Shown here piece after piece: positions 1 to 6,401 of a stretch of DNA of 8,386 nucleotides. The stretch lies in assembly GCA_016180375.1 (NCBI GenBank), contig JACPBJ010000015.1:1-8386 (forward strand), given 5' to 3'. A program made the translations under genes and the position numbers. Every line of letters begins with the position of its first letter. The first letter of the stretch is position 1. Source of the DNA: Nitrososphaerota archaeon. GTDB lineage: Archaea; Thermoproteota; Nitrososphaeria; Nitrososphaerales; UBA57. The notes below the pieces were generated by a model. That model saw nothing but the letters and a program-made list of their open reading frames with translations. It had not been told where the DNA came from and searched no databases.

Positions 1-14
1 GGCTTCTCGGTTTT

Positions 15-215
15 GTGAGCCCAAACCCTCAGGCATACCTAGGAGTTTTTGTCGCGATTGCAGTTTACATTCTATCCGTAGTATTTGCGAGAACTGTAGT
101 TGGTAATGTGCAACAATCAGATAGAAACAAGCTATTCACTGCTGGGCTGGGCGGCTACATCATGCTGTTCCTCTTCGTCTGGATTCTTTACAATACCCTC
201 ATCTTGGCTAAGTAG
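15..215 (+). CDS. Small two-helix membrane protein, 5' end possibly outside window
   Basis: I do not recognise this protein by name. The 66 residues from GTG at 15 are mostly hydrophobic, with two likely membrane helices at about residues 8-26 and 46-63. They are joined by a short polar loop (residues 27-42, containing NVQQSDRNK). The frame is open back to the first base (upstream residues LLGF), and GTG at 15 has no clear ribosome binding site. The true start may therefore lie left of the window and the gene should be treated as possibly partial. The stop is TAG at 213-215. Its last 84 bases overlap the 3' end of the opposite-strand gene ending at 132. The hydrophobic pattern looks genuinely coding. 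Function is unknown; a small subunit of a membrane complex is one possibility, but nothing here shows it. Confidence 0.6.
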   Translation: MSPNPQAYLGVFVAIAVYILSVVFARTVVGNVQQSDRNKLFTAGLGGYIMLFLFVWILYNTLILAK

Positions 216-530
216 GCCTTTCTCCAAGGCGAGTTTGTGGAACTTTTTCCACGTCGAGAAATAGCCCCTATCGAAGTCGTCTGACCATATAGAAGATTCC
301 CTCTGGCTCAGCATCTTGCGGATTCTTGCCATATCCATCTGTAAATTGAAAGGAAGAACCGGAGATTTGGCTGACTGCATTGCAATAAGACCTTCAAGAG
401 CTGCAGCGGCTCCCAAAACTCGATTGCTTGTACTATTCTTAAGACCTGTATCTAGAATGGTCTTGGCTTCCTGAAACTTCTTCTCTATTATGAGGGAAAG
501 GCATTGTTCAATGTTCTCTGCTGAGCCCAT
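132..530 (-). CDS. Hypothetical 132-residue mostly helical protein, downstream of RadA-like gene
   Basis: The protein is soluble, with no signal peptide or membrane segment. Residues 1-52 look like paired amphipathic helices (for example EKKFQEAKTILDTGL and LGAAAALEGLIAMQ), reminiscent of a TPR-like helical hairpin. A charged middle region contains FDRGYFSTWKKFHKLALEKGLL (residues 86-107 or so, given here only as landmarks FDRGYF and KKFHKLALEKGLL). The last 18 residues or so are acidic and probably disordered. It starts at ATG 530, five bases after the stop of the RadA-like gene, so the two are almost surely cotranscribed. There is no Shine-Dalgarno sequence. The 3' end runs 84 bases into the convergent membrane protein gene. 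A role alongside the RadA-like protein is inferred only from the operon; I recognise no family. Confidence 0.65.
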   Translation of the reverse strand: MGSAENIEQCLSLIIEKKFQEAKTILDTGLKNSTSNRVLGAAAALEGLIAMQSAKSPVLPFNLQMDMARIRKMLSQRESSIWSDDFDRGYFSTWKKFHKLALEKGLLSQDEGIVKNPDEEEQHDVAAQPSSE

Positions 531-535
531 GTTGC

Positions 536-1378
536 TTAATCACTAATCCCGCTTTCCGTTATTGTGAAGCTGTTCATGCGCCCGTCAGCCCGGATGGCAA
601 CTATAAACCTGCCCCGGCTCTCCAGTTTGATGCGCTCCGCAATTGCTTTAGATGTGACTTGAGAGAATGCTTCGCGAACTTCCTTCGATCCTTCAATGCC
701 GGGTTTTGCTCTCACACCATTCGTTATCGCAATTGACAGCGTCTTTTCCATGGCAAGGTAAGAGATTTCATGAATATGCCGTGCGAAAAGGGAGCGAACC
801 TGAATATTGGTAACATCGACTTTTGATGGAAGAAAGTTATTGGATATGTCATCTATGATCAGAAGGCTGGCTCCACCATTCTTTAGAAACTCTGCCACTT
901 TCCCGGGCACTTGTAGCTGCTGATCAAGCGTTAGGCAGCGCATGACGAAAATCATCTGAAGAAGTTTCTCAGGATCAAGGTTCTTTGCTTCTGCCATTTG
1001 CGTAATTCTTTCAGGCCTGAAACTTCCTAGAGTGTCGATGAAGAGAGTGTTGTTCCCTGCTACTGAATTATTCAGAGCAAGTTGAAAACAGAGCTGGCTC
1101 TTACCAGTGCTTCTTGCACCGTAGAAATCGGTCACGTACCCGCAACCAAGCCCTCCGCCGAGTAACGCGTCGAGTCCAGATGATCCCGCGCTTACCCGCT
1201 TGCCTTTTGAAGAAAGTATCCTGTTCTCTTCGATATGCCAAGGGAAAGCTGGAGCAAGACCTCCGAGATCGAAACCAGATATTCTAGCGTCAAAGTCGGT
1301 TAGGATAAAAGCGTCCCTTGCCCTCTGTATGGTTAAGGAATCAATGTTTCCAATTTCATCAATTGACCTTGCTGGCAT
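536..1378 (-). CDS. RadA/RecA-superfamily ATPase paralogue (RadB/aRadC-like)
   Basis: This is a 280-residue recombinase-family ATPase. The core begins near residue 62 (RVSAGSSGLDALLGGGL, the usual RadA core opening). It has a Walker A motif GARSTGKS at 87-94, the segment FIDTLGSFRPERI at 113-125 and Walker B SLLIIDD at 171-177. The C-terminal strand FTITESGISD matches the RadA-type ending. The N-terminal 60 residues do not look like the helix-hairpin-helix domain of true RadA. The acidic residue expected after IDT in RadA/Rad51 (catalytic glutamate) is Leu117 (codon CTA). The region matching DNA-binding loop 2 (about 219-248) lacks the usual PIGG-type motif. These features suggest an accessory paralogue that assists RadA in repair and may hydrolyse ATP weakly, rather than the main recombinase. 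The start is ATG at 1378. It is first in an operon with the 132-residue gene and divergent from the Sm gene. Confidence 0.88.
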   Translation of the reverse strand: MPARSIDEIGNIDSLTIQRARDAFILTDFDARISGFDLGGLAPAFPWHIEENRILSSKGKRVSAGSSGLDALLGGGLGCGYVTDFYGARSTGKSQLCFQLALNNSVAGNNTLFIDTLGSFRPERITQMAEAKNLDPEKLLQMIFVMRCLTLDQQLQVPGKVAEFLKNGGASLLIIDDISNNFLPSKVDVTNIQVRSLFARHIHEISYLAMEKTLSIAITNGVRAKPGIEGSKEVREAFSQVTSKAIAERIKLESRGRFIVAIRADGRMNSFTITESGISD

Positions 1379-1417
1379 TCTACGGCTTCCGCTTGATATC
1401 GCGGCACAAAAAGGGTT

Positions 1418-1425
1418 GCTATATT
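1418..1425 (-). promoter_or_regulatory. Possible TATA element for RadA-like gene
   Basis: On the minus strand the bases AATATAGC lie with their centre about 43 bp ahead of the ATG at 1378. Transcription would start near 1395 and leave a leader of roughly 17 bases. This is a by-eye match in a short divergent region, so confidence is low. Confidence 0.3.
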
Positions 1426-1431
1426 GGGAAT

Positions 1432-1440
1432 GTTTTTATT
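1432..1440 (+). promoter_or_regulatory. Possible TATA element for Sm-mat operon
   Basis: The T/A-rich run GTTTTTATT lies about 45 bp ahead of the TTG start of the Sm gene. A start site around 1461-1465 would give a leader of about 16-20 bases, just enough to contain the ribosome binding site at 1468-1474. Confidence 0.35.
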
Positions 1441-1467
1441 CTCTCAAGATGAGCATGCCACATTGTA

Positions 1468-1474
1468 AGAGGAA
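1468..1474 (+). promoter_or_regulatory. Ribosome binding site deciding the TTG start of the Sm gene
   Basis: AGAGGAA contains GAGG, with eight bases between GAGG and TTG at 1481. It supports the unusual TTG start, which gives an N-terminus of normal length for an archaeal Sm protein. This is one of few clear Shine-Dalgarno sequences in the window. Confidence 0.6.
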
Positions 1475-1480
1475 CTTTCG

Positions 1481-1720
1481 TTGTCCCAGACCATCAAGAA
1501 ACCCCTTAATACGCTCCAGAAGGCTGTAAACAGATCAGTATCGGTCAGGCTGAAGAATGACCTCGAATACAAAGGAAAGATGGTCAATGCGGACCCTTAC
1601 ATGAATGTAATACTTACCGATGCGGAAGAGTTCAGCGCCGGGACCATCTCAGCAAACTTTGGAAAAGTTGTTATAAGGGGCAACAATGTGCTTTTCATCC
1701 AGATACAGAAGGATCTCTGA
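1481..1720 (+). CDS. Archaeal Sm-like (LSm/SmAP) RNA-binding protein
   Basis: A 79-residue single-domain Sm protein, the usual size for the archaeal family. Members form six- or seven-membered rings that bind U-rich RNA and act in RNA metabolism. The Sm1 motif spans about residues 17-49, including the RNA-contacting stretch NADPYMNVIL (35-44). Sm2 spans about 61-74 and holds the hallmark IRGN (65-68) followed by NVLFIQ. The start is TTG at 1481, supported by a GAGG sequence eight bases upstream. The stop TGA at 1718-1720 lies six bases before the start of the S-adenosylmethionine synthetase gene, so they are cotranscribed. No residue looks aberrant. Confidence 0.93.
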   Translation: MSQTIKKPLNTLQKAVNRSVSVRLKNDLEYKGKMVNADPYMNVILTDAEEFSAGTISANFGKVVIRGNNVLFIQIQKDL

Positions 1721-1726
1721 TGAAAT

Positions 1727-2947
1727 ATGGTGGAAAATAGGAACATTCACGTTGAATCACTCGGAGAGAGAGCATTATCAGACTACGACCTTGAGATAGT
1801 CGAGCGCAAAGGTAAGGGACATCCTGACAGTCTGATAGACGGCGCATCTGAAGCCGTCTCAAGAGCGTTATGCAAGTACTATCTTCAGGAATATGGGACT
1901 ATTCTGCACCACAACGTAGACAAGGGCATCCTCGTTGGAGGGAGATCGAACCCCAGATTTGGAGGGGGAGACGTCGTTGACCCTATATACATCATGGTCG
2001 CGGGGAGGGCAGCATCCTTTGTCGAGAAAGACGGCAAGGTATACCAAGTGCCGACAGGGGGCATCGCAGTTTCTGCAATCAAGAACTTCCTCAAGGAAAC
2101 TATGAGATATTTAGACACTGAAATGCATCTGATTGTCGATTTCAAAATCAGGCAGGGTTCAACAGACCTTATGGGAGTCTTTCAGGACACATCTGCCATT
2201 CCCCTTGCGAATGATACCTCGATAGGGGTTGGATACGCTCCTCTCAGCCCTACAGAAAGGCTTGCCCTTGAAACTGAGAAGATGCTGAACTCCAAGAAGC
2301 TGAAGAGCGAACTCCCTGAAGTTGGCGAGGACATCAAGGTCATGAGCCTAAGAACTGGGAACAAGGTCAACCTTACAGTCGCAGCTGCGATGATTAGTAG
2401 CCTCACTCGTGATGCAAGTCATTACCAGAGCGTTGTAGAAGAAACAAAGAAGATGGTTGAGGATTTGGCAAGCAAGATTACAACAGATGATGTTGCCGTT
2501 AGAGTAAATTCCGGGGACAGCTACTCAAAGGGCATCTACTATCTTACAGTTACAGGAACTTCTGCAGAATCCGGAGATGATGGAAATACAGGAAGAGGGA
2601 ACAGGCCCAATGGGCTCATAACTTCGATGCGCCAGTATTCGATGGAAGCAACCGCAGGCAAGAACCCTGTAAATCATACAGGCAAGATATACAACGTTCT
2701 GGCGCAGAAAGCCTCGGACAGAATATATTCTGAAGTAAAAGGTGTAAGGGAAGTTTACGTGAGAATGCTGAGCAGGATAGGAATTCCCATAGATCATCCG
2801 CAGGTGGCAAGTGCAGGGCTGGTGCTTGAGAAAGAAGTTCCATTATCAAAGGTTAAGGGCGATATTGAGAGCATTCTTAATGACGAATTAAGCAGGATAA
2901 CCCAGATCACTCCTCTGATAACAAGCGGCAGCGTAGTGCTCTTCTAA
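1727..2947 (+). CDS. mat: S-adenosylmethionine synthetase, archaeal type (methionine adenosyltransferase)
   Basis: Makes S-adenosylmethionine from methionine and ATP in the cytoplasm, supplying methyl groups for RNA, DNA and protein methylation and for polyamine synthesis. The 406-residue length matches the archaeal family, which is very divergent from bacterial MetK. Family signatures are present throughout: IVERKGKGHPDS (24-35), HHNVDKG (61-67), FGGGDVVDPIYI (78-89), ANDTSIGVGYAPLSPTERL (161-179), GTSAESGDDG (277-286), GRGNRPNGLI (289-298) and GKNPVNHTGKIYN (311-323). The start is ATG at 1727, with GTG at 1730 a minor alternative. The only upstream purine-rich motif (AAGGA, 1708-1712) lies rather far away, so translation may be coupled to the Sm gene six bases upstream. 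Its TAA stop overlaps the rio2 stop by four bases, tail to tail. Nothing indicates damage. Confidence 0.97.
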   Translation: MVENRNIHVESLGERALSDYDLEIVERKGKGHPDSLIDGASEAVSRALCKYYLQEYGTILHHNVDKGILVGGRSNPRFGGGDVVDPIYIMVAGRAASFVEKDGKVYQVPTGGIAVSAIKNFLKETMRYLDTEMHLIVDFKIRQGSTDLMGVFQDTSAIPLANDTSIGVGYAPLSPTERLALETEKMLNSKKLKSELPEVGEDIKVMSLRTGNKVNLTVAAAMISSLTRDASHYQSVVEETKKMVEDLASKITTDDVAVRVNSGDSYSKGIYYLTVTGTSAESGDDGNTGRGNRPNGLITSMRQYSMEATAGKNPVNHTGKIYNVLAQKASDRIYSEVKGVREVYVRMLSRIGIPIDHPQVASAGLVLEKEVPLSKVKGDIESILNDELSRITQITPLITSGSVVLF

Positions 2948-3834
2948 CTAACTTCCAATTTTTTCGTTCTTCCCTTCACGTATCCCAGCGCCGCTTCCAG
3001 ATTACACTCTATACCGTGCCTCCTTTTGAAGAAACTCAAGATGTTGTGTACATCCCTCCGAAGCAGGGTCTCTGCATTTCGATGTGAAACGTCAACAGCC
3101 TGAGGCCAGTCTATGAGGAAAATGCTTACTCCATCGTAGAGCACGTTGAACTCGCTGAGGTCTGAATTGATCAGGCCTCCTTTGTAGGCTTTGGACACGT
3201 TTAGCAAGATTTTTCGCAGGATTGAAGATGCACGGGGGATCTCCGGCAAGTTAACGAGCAGAGGCCCTTCAATTTTCTCCATCAGGATGGCATGCCTGTC
3301 TCTTGCAAAAGCATGAGGCACCGCTACATCAAGAGGATAGAGTTTCTGCAGTGCCTCGAACTCCCTCTTTGCGGCTGCTGAGCTTACCATCAGCCATTGG
3401 TGATGGCTTGAATCGCGGTAAGCTCTCTTGCGCGTCGTATCACGGAAACTTATCCTTCCTATTCGGTAGAACTTGATCGCAAGATTTTCGCCCTTGTCGC
3501 TCACAACCTCGAATACGTCCGATTCCTTCCCTACCCCTATCGACATGCCCATCCCTGAGATGAGTTCTTTATCGACAAGGCCTCTCAGAGCAAGAGCGTC
3601 ATAACCGGCCCATGTAAGAGCAAAACCCTTCGGAGTGCTTCGAACAAGATCAAAAGCAGCAGGCCTCCGTAGCCTAAATTCGACCTCCTCTTCGTTAAGG
3701 CGTGACTCAACGGCAAGGTATGTAATTGGTGTGAATTCTCCCTTTTCGATTGAGGATTCTAGCGCCCTTAGTACTTTCCAGTCATTCTTCTCGAGTTCTT
3801 TTACGACGCGGGCAGCCTGCTGGGCGGTTGACAA
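2944..3834 (-). CDS. rio2: RIO2-type atypical serine kinase/ATPase
   Basis: Cytoplasmic atypical kinase/ATPase which, by family knowledge, acts in late small-ribosomal-subunit maturation. At 296 residues it has the two-part RIO2 layout: an N-terminal winged-helix domain (about 1-90) and a RIO kinase domain (about 95-275). Visible motifs are the nucleotide loop SIGVGKESDVF (98-108), the lysine in AIKFYR (Lys121), hinge-region LMEKIEGPLL (184-193), catalytic loop NSDLSEFNVL (223-232, Asp225 and Asn230) and metal-binding LIDWPQAV (Asp242). The RIO2 hallmark NAETLLRRDVHNI follows at 253-265. The catalytic-loop histidine usual in the family (HGD/HAD) is Asn223 (codon AAT, one base from CAT). The start is TTG at 3834: an in-frame TAG directly precedes it and no ATG or GTG lies nearby downstream. 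It follows pyrG by 52 bases on the same strand. Confidence 0.95.
   Translation of the reverse strand: MSTAQQAARVVKELEKNDWKVLRALESSIEKGEFTPITYLAVESRLNEEEVEFRLRRPAAFDLVRSTPKGFALTWAGYDALALRGLVDKELISGMGMSIGVGKESDVFEVVSDKGENLAIKFYRIGRISFRDTTRKRAYRDSSHHQWLMVSSAAAKREFEALQKLYPLDVAVPHAFARDRHAILMEKIEGPLLVNLPEIPRASSILRKILLNVSKAYKGGLINSDLSEFNVLYDGVSIFLIDWPQAVDVSHRNAETLLRRDVHNILSFFKRRHGIECNLEAALGYVKGRTKKLEVS
2957..2966 (+). terminator. Possible T-tract terminator after mat
   Basis: A run of six T (2959-2964) follows the mat stop by about a dozen bases. Archaeal RNA polymerase terminates at T-rich tracts without needing a hairpin. The tract lies inside the 3' end of the opposite rio2 gene, so it would end mat transcripts soon after they enter antisense territory. 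Position and composition are the only evidence. Confidence 0.35.
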
Positions 3835-3857
3835 CTATTACTTGCCATGCTGGCACG

Positions 3858-3869
3858 TATCAAAAATTG
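3858..3869 (-). promoter_or_regulatory. T-rich element between pyrG and rio2 (possible rio2 TATA box or pyrG terminator)
   Basis: On the minus strand CAATTTTTGATA is centred about 30 bp ahead of the rio2 TTG. A start site here would give a nearly leaderless rio2 mRNA, consistent with the lack of a ribosome binding site. The same T5 run, 20-odd bases after the pyrG stop, could equally act as a weak archaeal terminator. Sequence alone cannot separate these. Confidence 0.35.
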
Positions 3870-3886
3870 GTATCGGTAGGTTTCTC

Positions 3887-5551
3887 TTAGACGGAGCCAG
3901 CTGTTGGGACCGCGATGGGCCTTTTCCTGCTTACTGCTGCACCAATGAAAGCATTGAATACGGGTTCCGGTCTGCCTGGCCTGCTCACGAATTCAGGATG
4001 GTATTGAGTTGCAAGGTAGAATGGATGCGAAGGTATTTCCAGAATCTCTGCTCTCAACCTATTATCACTGAAGCCAGAGAAATGCAATCCCTTGCTTTCG
4101 AACAGTTCCATATAGTTCTGGTTGAACTCGTATCTGTGCCTGTGTCTCTGCCTTATCGCCTTTGCACCATAAAGTCTGCTTGCAATACTTCCTTGCTGAA
4201 TGTCAATGTCATGCCCCCCAAGCCTCATCGTTGCCCCAAGGTTTGCGATTCCCTTCTGCGAGGGGAGAATGTCAATCACAGAATGTTTTGTGTTTGGATC
4301 TAATTCTGTCGAGTTCGCAGCATTAAGGCCGCAGACATGCCTAGCAAAGGCAACTACTGCAAGCTGGAAGCCAAAGCACAAACCTAGATAAGGAATGCCT
4401 CGCTCTCTTGCATAATTCGCTGCAAGGATTTTTCCTTCGCTGCCCCTCCTTCCAAATCCTCCGGGTATCAGTATTCCATGGTATTCGTCGAGTCTCTTGA
4501 GTATGGTGGGGTTCTTTTCGAAATCCTCGCTTTCTATACAATCAACCTTCACCTTTGTGCTGTGCGCAGCTCCTGCGTGATGAAGAGCTTGGTTTACGCT
4601 AACGTAGCTGTCAGCTAGGGTTACGTACTTTCCAACCATTGCTATCTTAATTTCATCTTTGGGTACAGCGAAAGAGCGGGAAATTTGGACCCAGTTATTC
4701 CAGTCTATAGGTCGTTTTGGCAGATGCAATTTCTCGCTGATAGCATTCAGGATGCCCTCTGTATGGAGTGTCTCTGGAACGTTGTAAATGGATTCAGCGT
4801 CAGGGTCGGAAATGACGCTACCCATATCGACGCTGCAAAACATCGCAATTTTCTTCTTCGACTCATCGGAGATGTGCCTCTTGCTTCTTACAACTATAAT
4901 GTCGGGCTGGATACCAATTCTCCTCAATTCCTGAACGCTATGCTGGGTAGGCTTTGTCTTCTCCTCGCCAACAGCATCAAGCACCGGAGCTAGTGTCAGG
5001 TGTATGAAAAGGCAGTTAGACGAGCCCTCTTCAAGGCGCATCTGCCTCAAGGCTTCAAGGAATGGAAGCCCTTCGATGTCGCCAACTGTGCCTCCGCATT
5101 CAACAATCAAGACATCTACATCGTTCTTTACTGCAACTTTCCTGATACTCTCTTTTATTGCATCAGTAACATGAGGAATTATCTGGACACACTTTCCTAG
5201 AAATTCTCCTCTCCTCTCTGCTTCAATGACATCGAGGTATACCTGCCCAGTTGTGATGTTATGCTCTTTGGAGAGATTGGCATCAAGAAAGCGCTCATAC
5301 GTGCCAAGGTCCATGTCAGTTTCTCCGCCGTCGTCAGTCACAAAGACCTCGCCGTGCATTATGGGGTTCATCGTCCCTGCATCTACATTGATGTAAGGAT
5401 CGACTTTGATGCAGGTTACCCTGAAACCGTCTAATTGGAGTAATTTTGCTATTGAAGCAGCGACAATACCCTTACCTAGACCTGACATTACTCCTCCAGT
5501 AACGAAAATGTACTTTGGCCTTTGTGTTGGGGAAACAGTATCCGTCGGCAT
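3887..5551 (-). CDS. pyrG: CTP synthase (glutamine-hydrolysing)
   Basis: Converts UTP to CTP with ATP and ammonia taken from glutamine, the last step of pyrimidine nucleotide synthesis. The 554 residues match the family. The synthetase domain (about 11-285) opens with KYIFVTGGVMSGLGKG (13-28) and contains IKVDPYINVDAGTM (48-61), HGEVFVTDDGGETDMDLG (66-83) and ECGGTVGDIEG (151-161). The class I glutaminase domain (about 300-540) has the oxyanion loop PGGFGRRG (363-370) and nucleophile Cys392 in GLCFGFQ. The lid region is RQRHRHRYEFN (467-477), and His518 and Glu520 in QYHPEF complete the triad. The nucleophile elbow is CFG where CLG is more usual, a mild change. The start is ATG at 5551, with a TATA-like element about 26 bp upstream and no ribosome binding site, so the mRNA is probably leaderless. 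rio2 follows 52 bases downstream. Confidence 0.97.
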   Translation of the reverse strand: MPTDTVSPTQRPKYIFVTGGVMSGLGKGIVAASIAKLLQLDGFRVTCIKVDPYINVDAGTMNPIMHGEVFVTDDGGETDMDLGTYERFLDANLSKEHNITTGQVYLDVIEAERRGEFLGKCVQIIPHVTDAIKESIRKVAVKNDVDVLIVECGGTVGDIEGLPFLEALRQMRLEEGSSNCLFIHLTLAPVLDAVGEEKTKPTQHSVQELRRIGIQPDIIVVRSKRHISDESKKKIAMFCSVDMGSVISDPDAESIYNVPETLHTEGILNAISEKLHLPKRPIDWNNWVQISRSFAVPKDEIKIAMVGKYVTLADSYVSVNQALHHAGAAHSTKVKVDCIESEDFEKNPTILKRLDEYHGILIPGGFGRRGSEGKILAANYARERGIPYLGLCFGFQLAVVAFARHVCGLNAANSTELDPNTKHSVIDILPSQKGIANLGATMRLGGHDIDIQQGSIASRLYGAKAIRQRHRHRYEFNQNYMELFESKGLHFSGFSDNRLRAEILEIPSHPFYLATQYHPEFVSRPGRPEPVFNAFIGAAVSRKRPIAVPTAGSV

Positions 5552-5562
5552 ATCGTACCATC

Positions 5563-5580
5563 GTTAAGGAGTATCTTAAC
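5563..5580. repeat. Perfect 6-6-6 inverted repeat over the pyrG promoter
   Basis: GTTAAG (5563-5568) and CTTAAC (5575-5580) are exact reverse complements separated by six bases. One arm coincides with the proposed TATA element and the other lies toward the start codon, so it could be an operator for a dimeric regulator. Confidence 0.5.
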
Positions 5581-5587
5581 TTTTTCC
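5572..5587 (-). promoter_or_regulatory. pyrG promoter: BRE-like and TATA-like element of leaderless type
   Basis: On the minus strand GGAAAAA (BRE-like, 5581-5587) is followed by GTTAAGAT (TATA-like, 5573-5580), centred about 26 bp before the ATG at 5551. That is the spacing expected if transcription starts at or next to the ATG. The absence of a Shine-Dalgarno sequence agrees. Confidence 0.55.
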
Positions 5588-5650
5588 TATCCTGTTTCTC
5601 TGTTATTAGTTCTGGAATTTCGATGTGAAGTTGCTGGTACTATTTTTCGA

Positions 5651-5693
5651 AAATGCGGGGGGTGGGATTTTACCCTACGGAGAAATGCGGGGG
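5651..5693. repeat. Two copies of an 11-bp direct repeat upstream of pyrG
   Basis: AAATGCGGGGG occurs at 5651-5661 and again at 5683-5693, a 32-bp period, about three helical turns. The first copy overlaps the palindrome TTTTCGAAAA (5644-5653). The pair lies 100-140 bp ahead of pyrG in otherwise non-coding sequence. Confidence 0.6.
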
Positions 5694-5963
5694 TTTTCGT
5701 AAGCCAATCTCACGGTTTTAGGGGATATTCGATGGACAATCAAATAAATGGATCAGGTTGACTTGCCCAACCCGCCGTTCCCCTATTTTTTCAAATGCTG
5801 ATATTGGATAGAAAGATATCATATTCCAGATTGGACGTGACGCCCGGCACAGCCATCTATGATTGGGTTCGATACATATAAGCAAGAGAGCTGCTCCAAA
5901 AGGAGAAACAACTAAGGCAAAAAGCGCGCGCGAGCTAATCACCTTCAGACCCTCTGGGGAGAT

Positions 5964-6329
5964 TCATTCGCCCAGGTAATACCACAAGCCGCTGTTACAA
6001 TCAGAGCAAATGGCTACCCTTACGAACCATGTATGATGGTCGTGGTCTAGGACGAAACAATATCGCCTGTCTTCGGGTCGGTTGCAATCAATTCCGTTCT
6101 TCGCGTGACACTCGGCGTGCGTCAGTCTACAGCATGCGCATTTGTCTCCTTGCTCCCTCAGAAGATTGTCTCTTATCCTTCTTCTTTCCGCTTTGTCGAA
6201 TGGATAGACTACCGTCGTATGATGGGTTGCCAGATAGGTCTGGAACATCTTTCTTTGCTCGTCTGAAGGGCTTTCCACCGTGCCTTCGGTTGAATACCTA
6301 TAGTCGATTTCCTGTTTGAAATTCCTCAC
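5964..6329 (-). CDS. HNH / recombination endonuclease VII-like protein, short C-terminus
   Basis: A 121-residue protein whose C-terminal half has the zinc and HNH layout of the phage T4 endonuclease VII family. It shows Cys64-x2-Cys67 (CACC), then VLDHDHHT (93-100, metal-binding His-Asp-His core) and CSDCNSGL (108-115) with Cys108, Cys111 and Asn112. The family cleaves branched or otherwise structured DNA, and many relatives are phage or mobile-element proteins. The N-terminal 55 residues are charged and unassigned. The start is GTG at 6329; the frame is open further upstream (to a TGA near 6396) without ATG, GTG or TTG, so the start is insecure. The protein stops nine residues after the CN motif. 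After the TGA the frame continues with ISPEGLK, which resembles the usual family ending, so a nonsense truncation is possible. It stands alone among accessory genes. Confidence 0.7.
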   Translation of the reverse strand: MRNFKQEIDYRYSTEGTVESPSDEQRKMFQTYLATHHTTVVYPFDKAERRRIRDNLLREQGDKCACCRLTHAECHAKNGIDCNRPEDRRYCFVLDHDHHTWFVRVAICSDCNSGLWYYLGE

Positions 6330-6376
6330 GTCTTCACGAACGTCCCGTTCCTCCCTCTGAAGCGTCTCCTTCCTGA

Positions 6377-6390
6377 CATAAAAAAAGTTA
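6377..6390 (-). terminator. T7 tract between cupin and HNH genes
   Basis: On the minus strand TAACTTTTTTTATG lies about 95-100 bases after the cupin stop and 50 bases before the HNH start. It suits an archaeal T-rich terminator for the cupin transcript. It could equally serve as a TATA-like element for the HNH gene, at a spacing that would leave a leader of roughly 25-30 bases. Confidence 0.35.
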
Positions 6391-6401
6391 ATGCATCACG
6401 C

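Larger units (their letters stand above)
5552..5963. other. Non-coding stretch between pyrG and the HNH gene
   Basis: It holds the pyrG promoter, the 6-6-6 inverted repeat and the paired 11-bp direct repeats, then about 270 bases in which I see no convincing gene. Open frames here lack family resemblance or a good start. One minus-strand frame is the continuation of the HNH gene past its TGA. An alternating GCGCGCGCG tract lies at 5924-5932, just beyond the 3' end of the HNH gene. No tRNA fold was found. Confidence 0.5.

Noticed and set aside
3635..4303. 222-codon plus-strand frame across the rio2/pyrG junction
   Set aside because: It is antisense to two clearly conserved genes, and its translation has low-complexity, non-family composition.
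5718..5942. Minus-strand 74-codon frame after the HNH gene
   Set aside because: It is the same frame as the HNH gene continued past the TGA. Beyond the first few residues it shows no protein-like pattern, and it has no promoter or ribosome binding site of its own.
6326..6379. 17-codon frame (MSGRRRFRGRNGTFVKT) whose TGA overlaps the GTG start of the HNH gene
   Set aside because: It is very short, arginine-rich by chance of a purine-rich strand, and has no supporting signal beyond the overlap.
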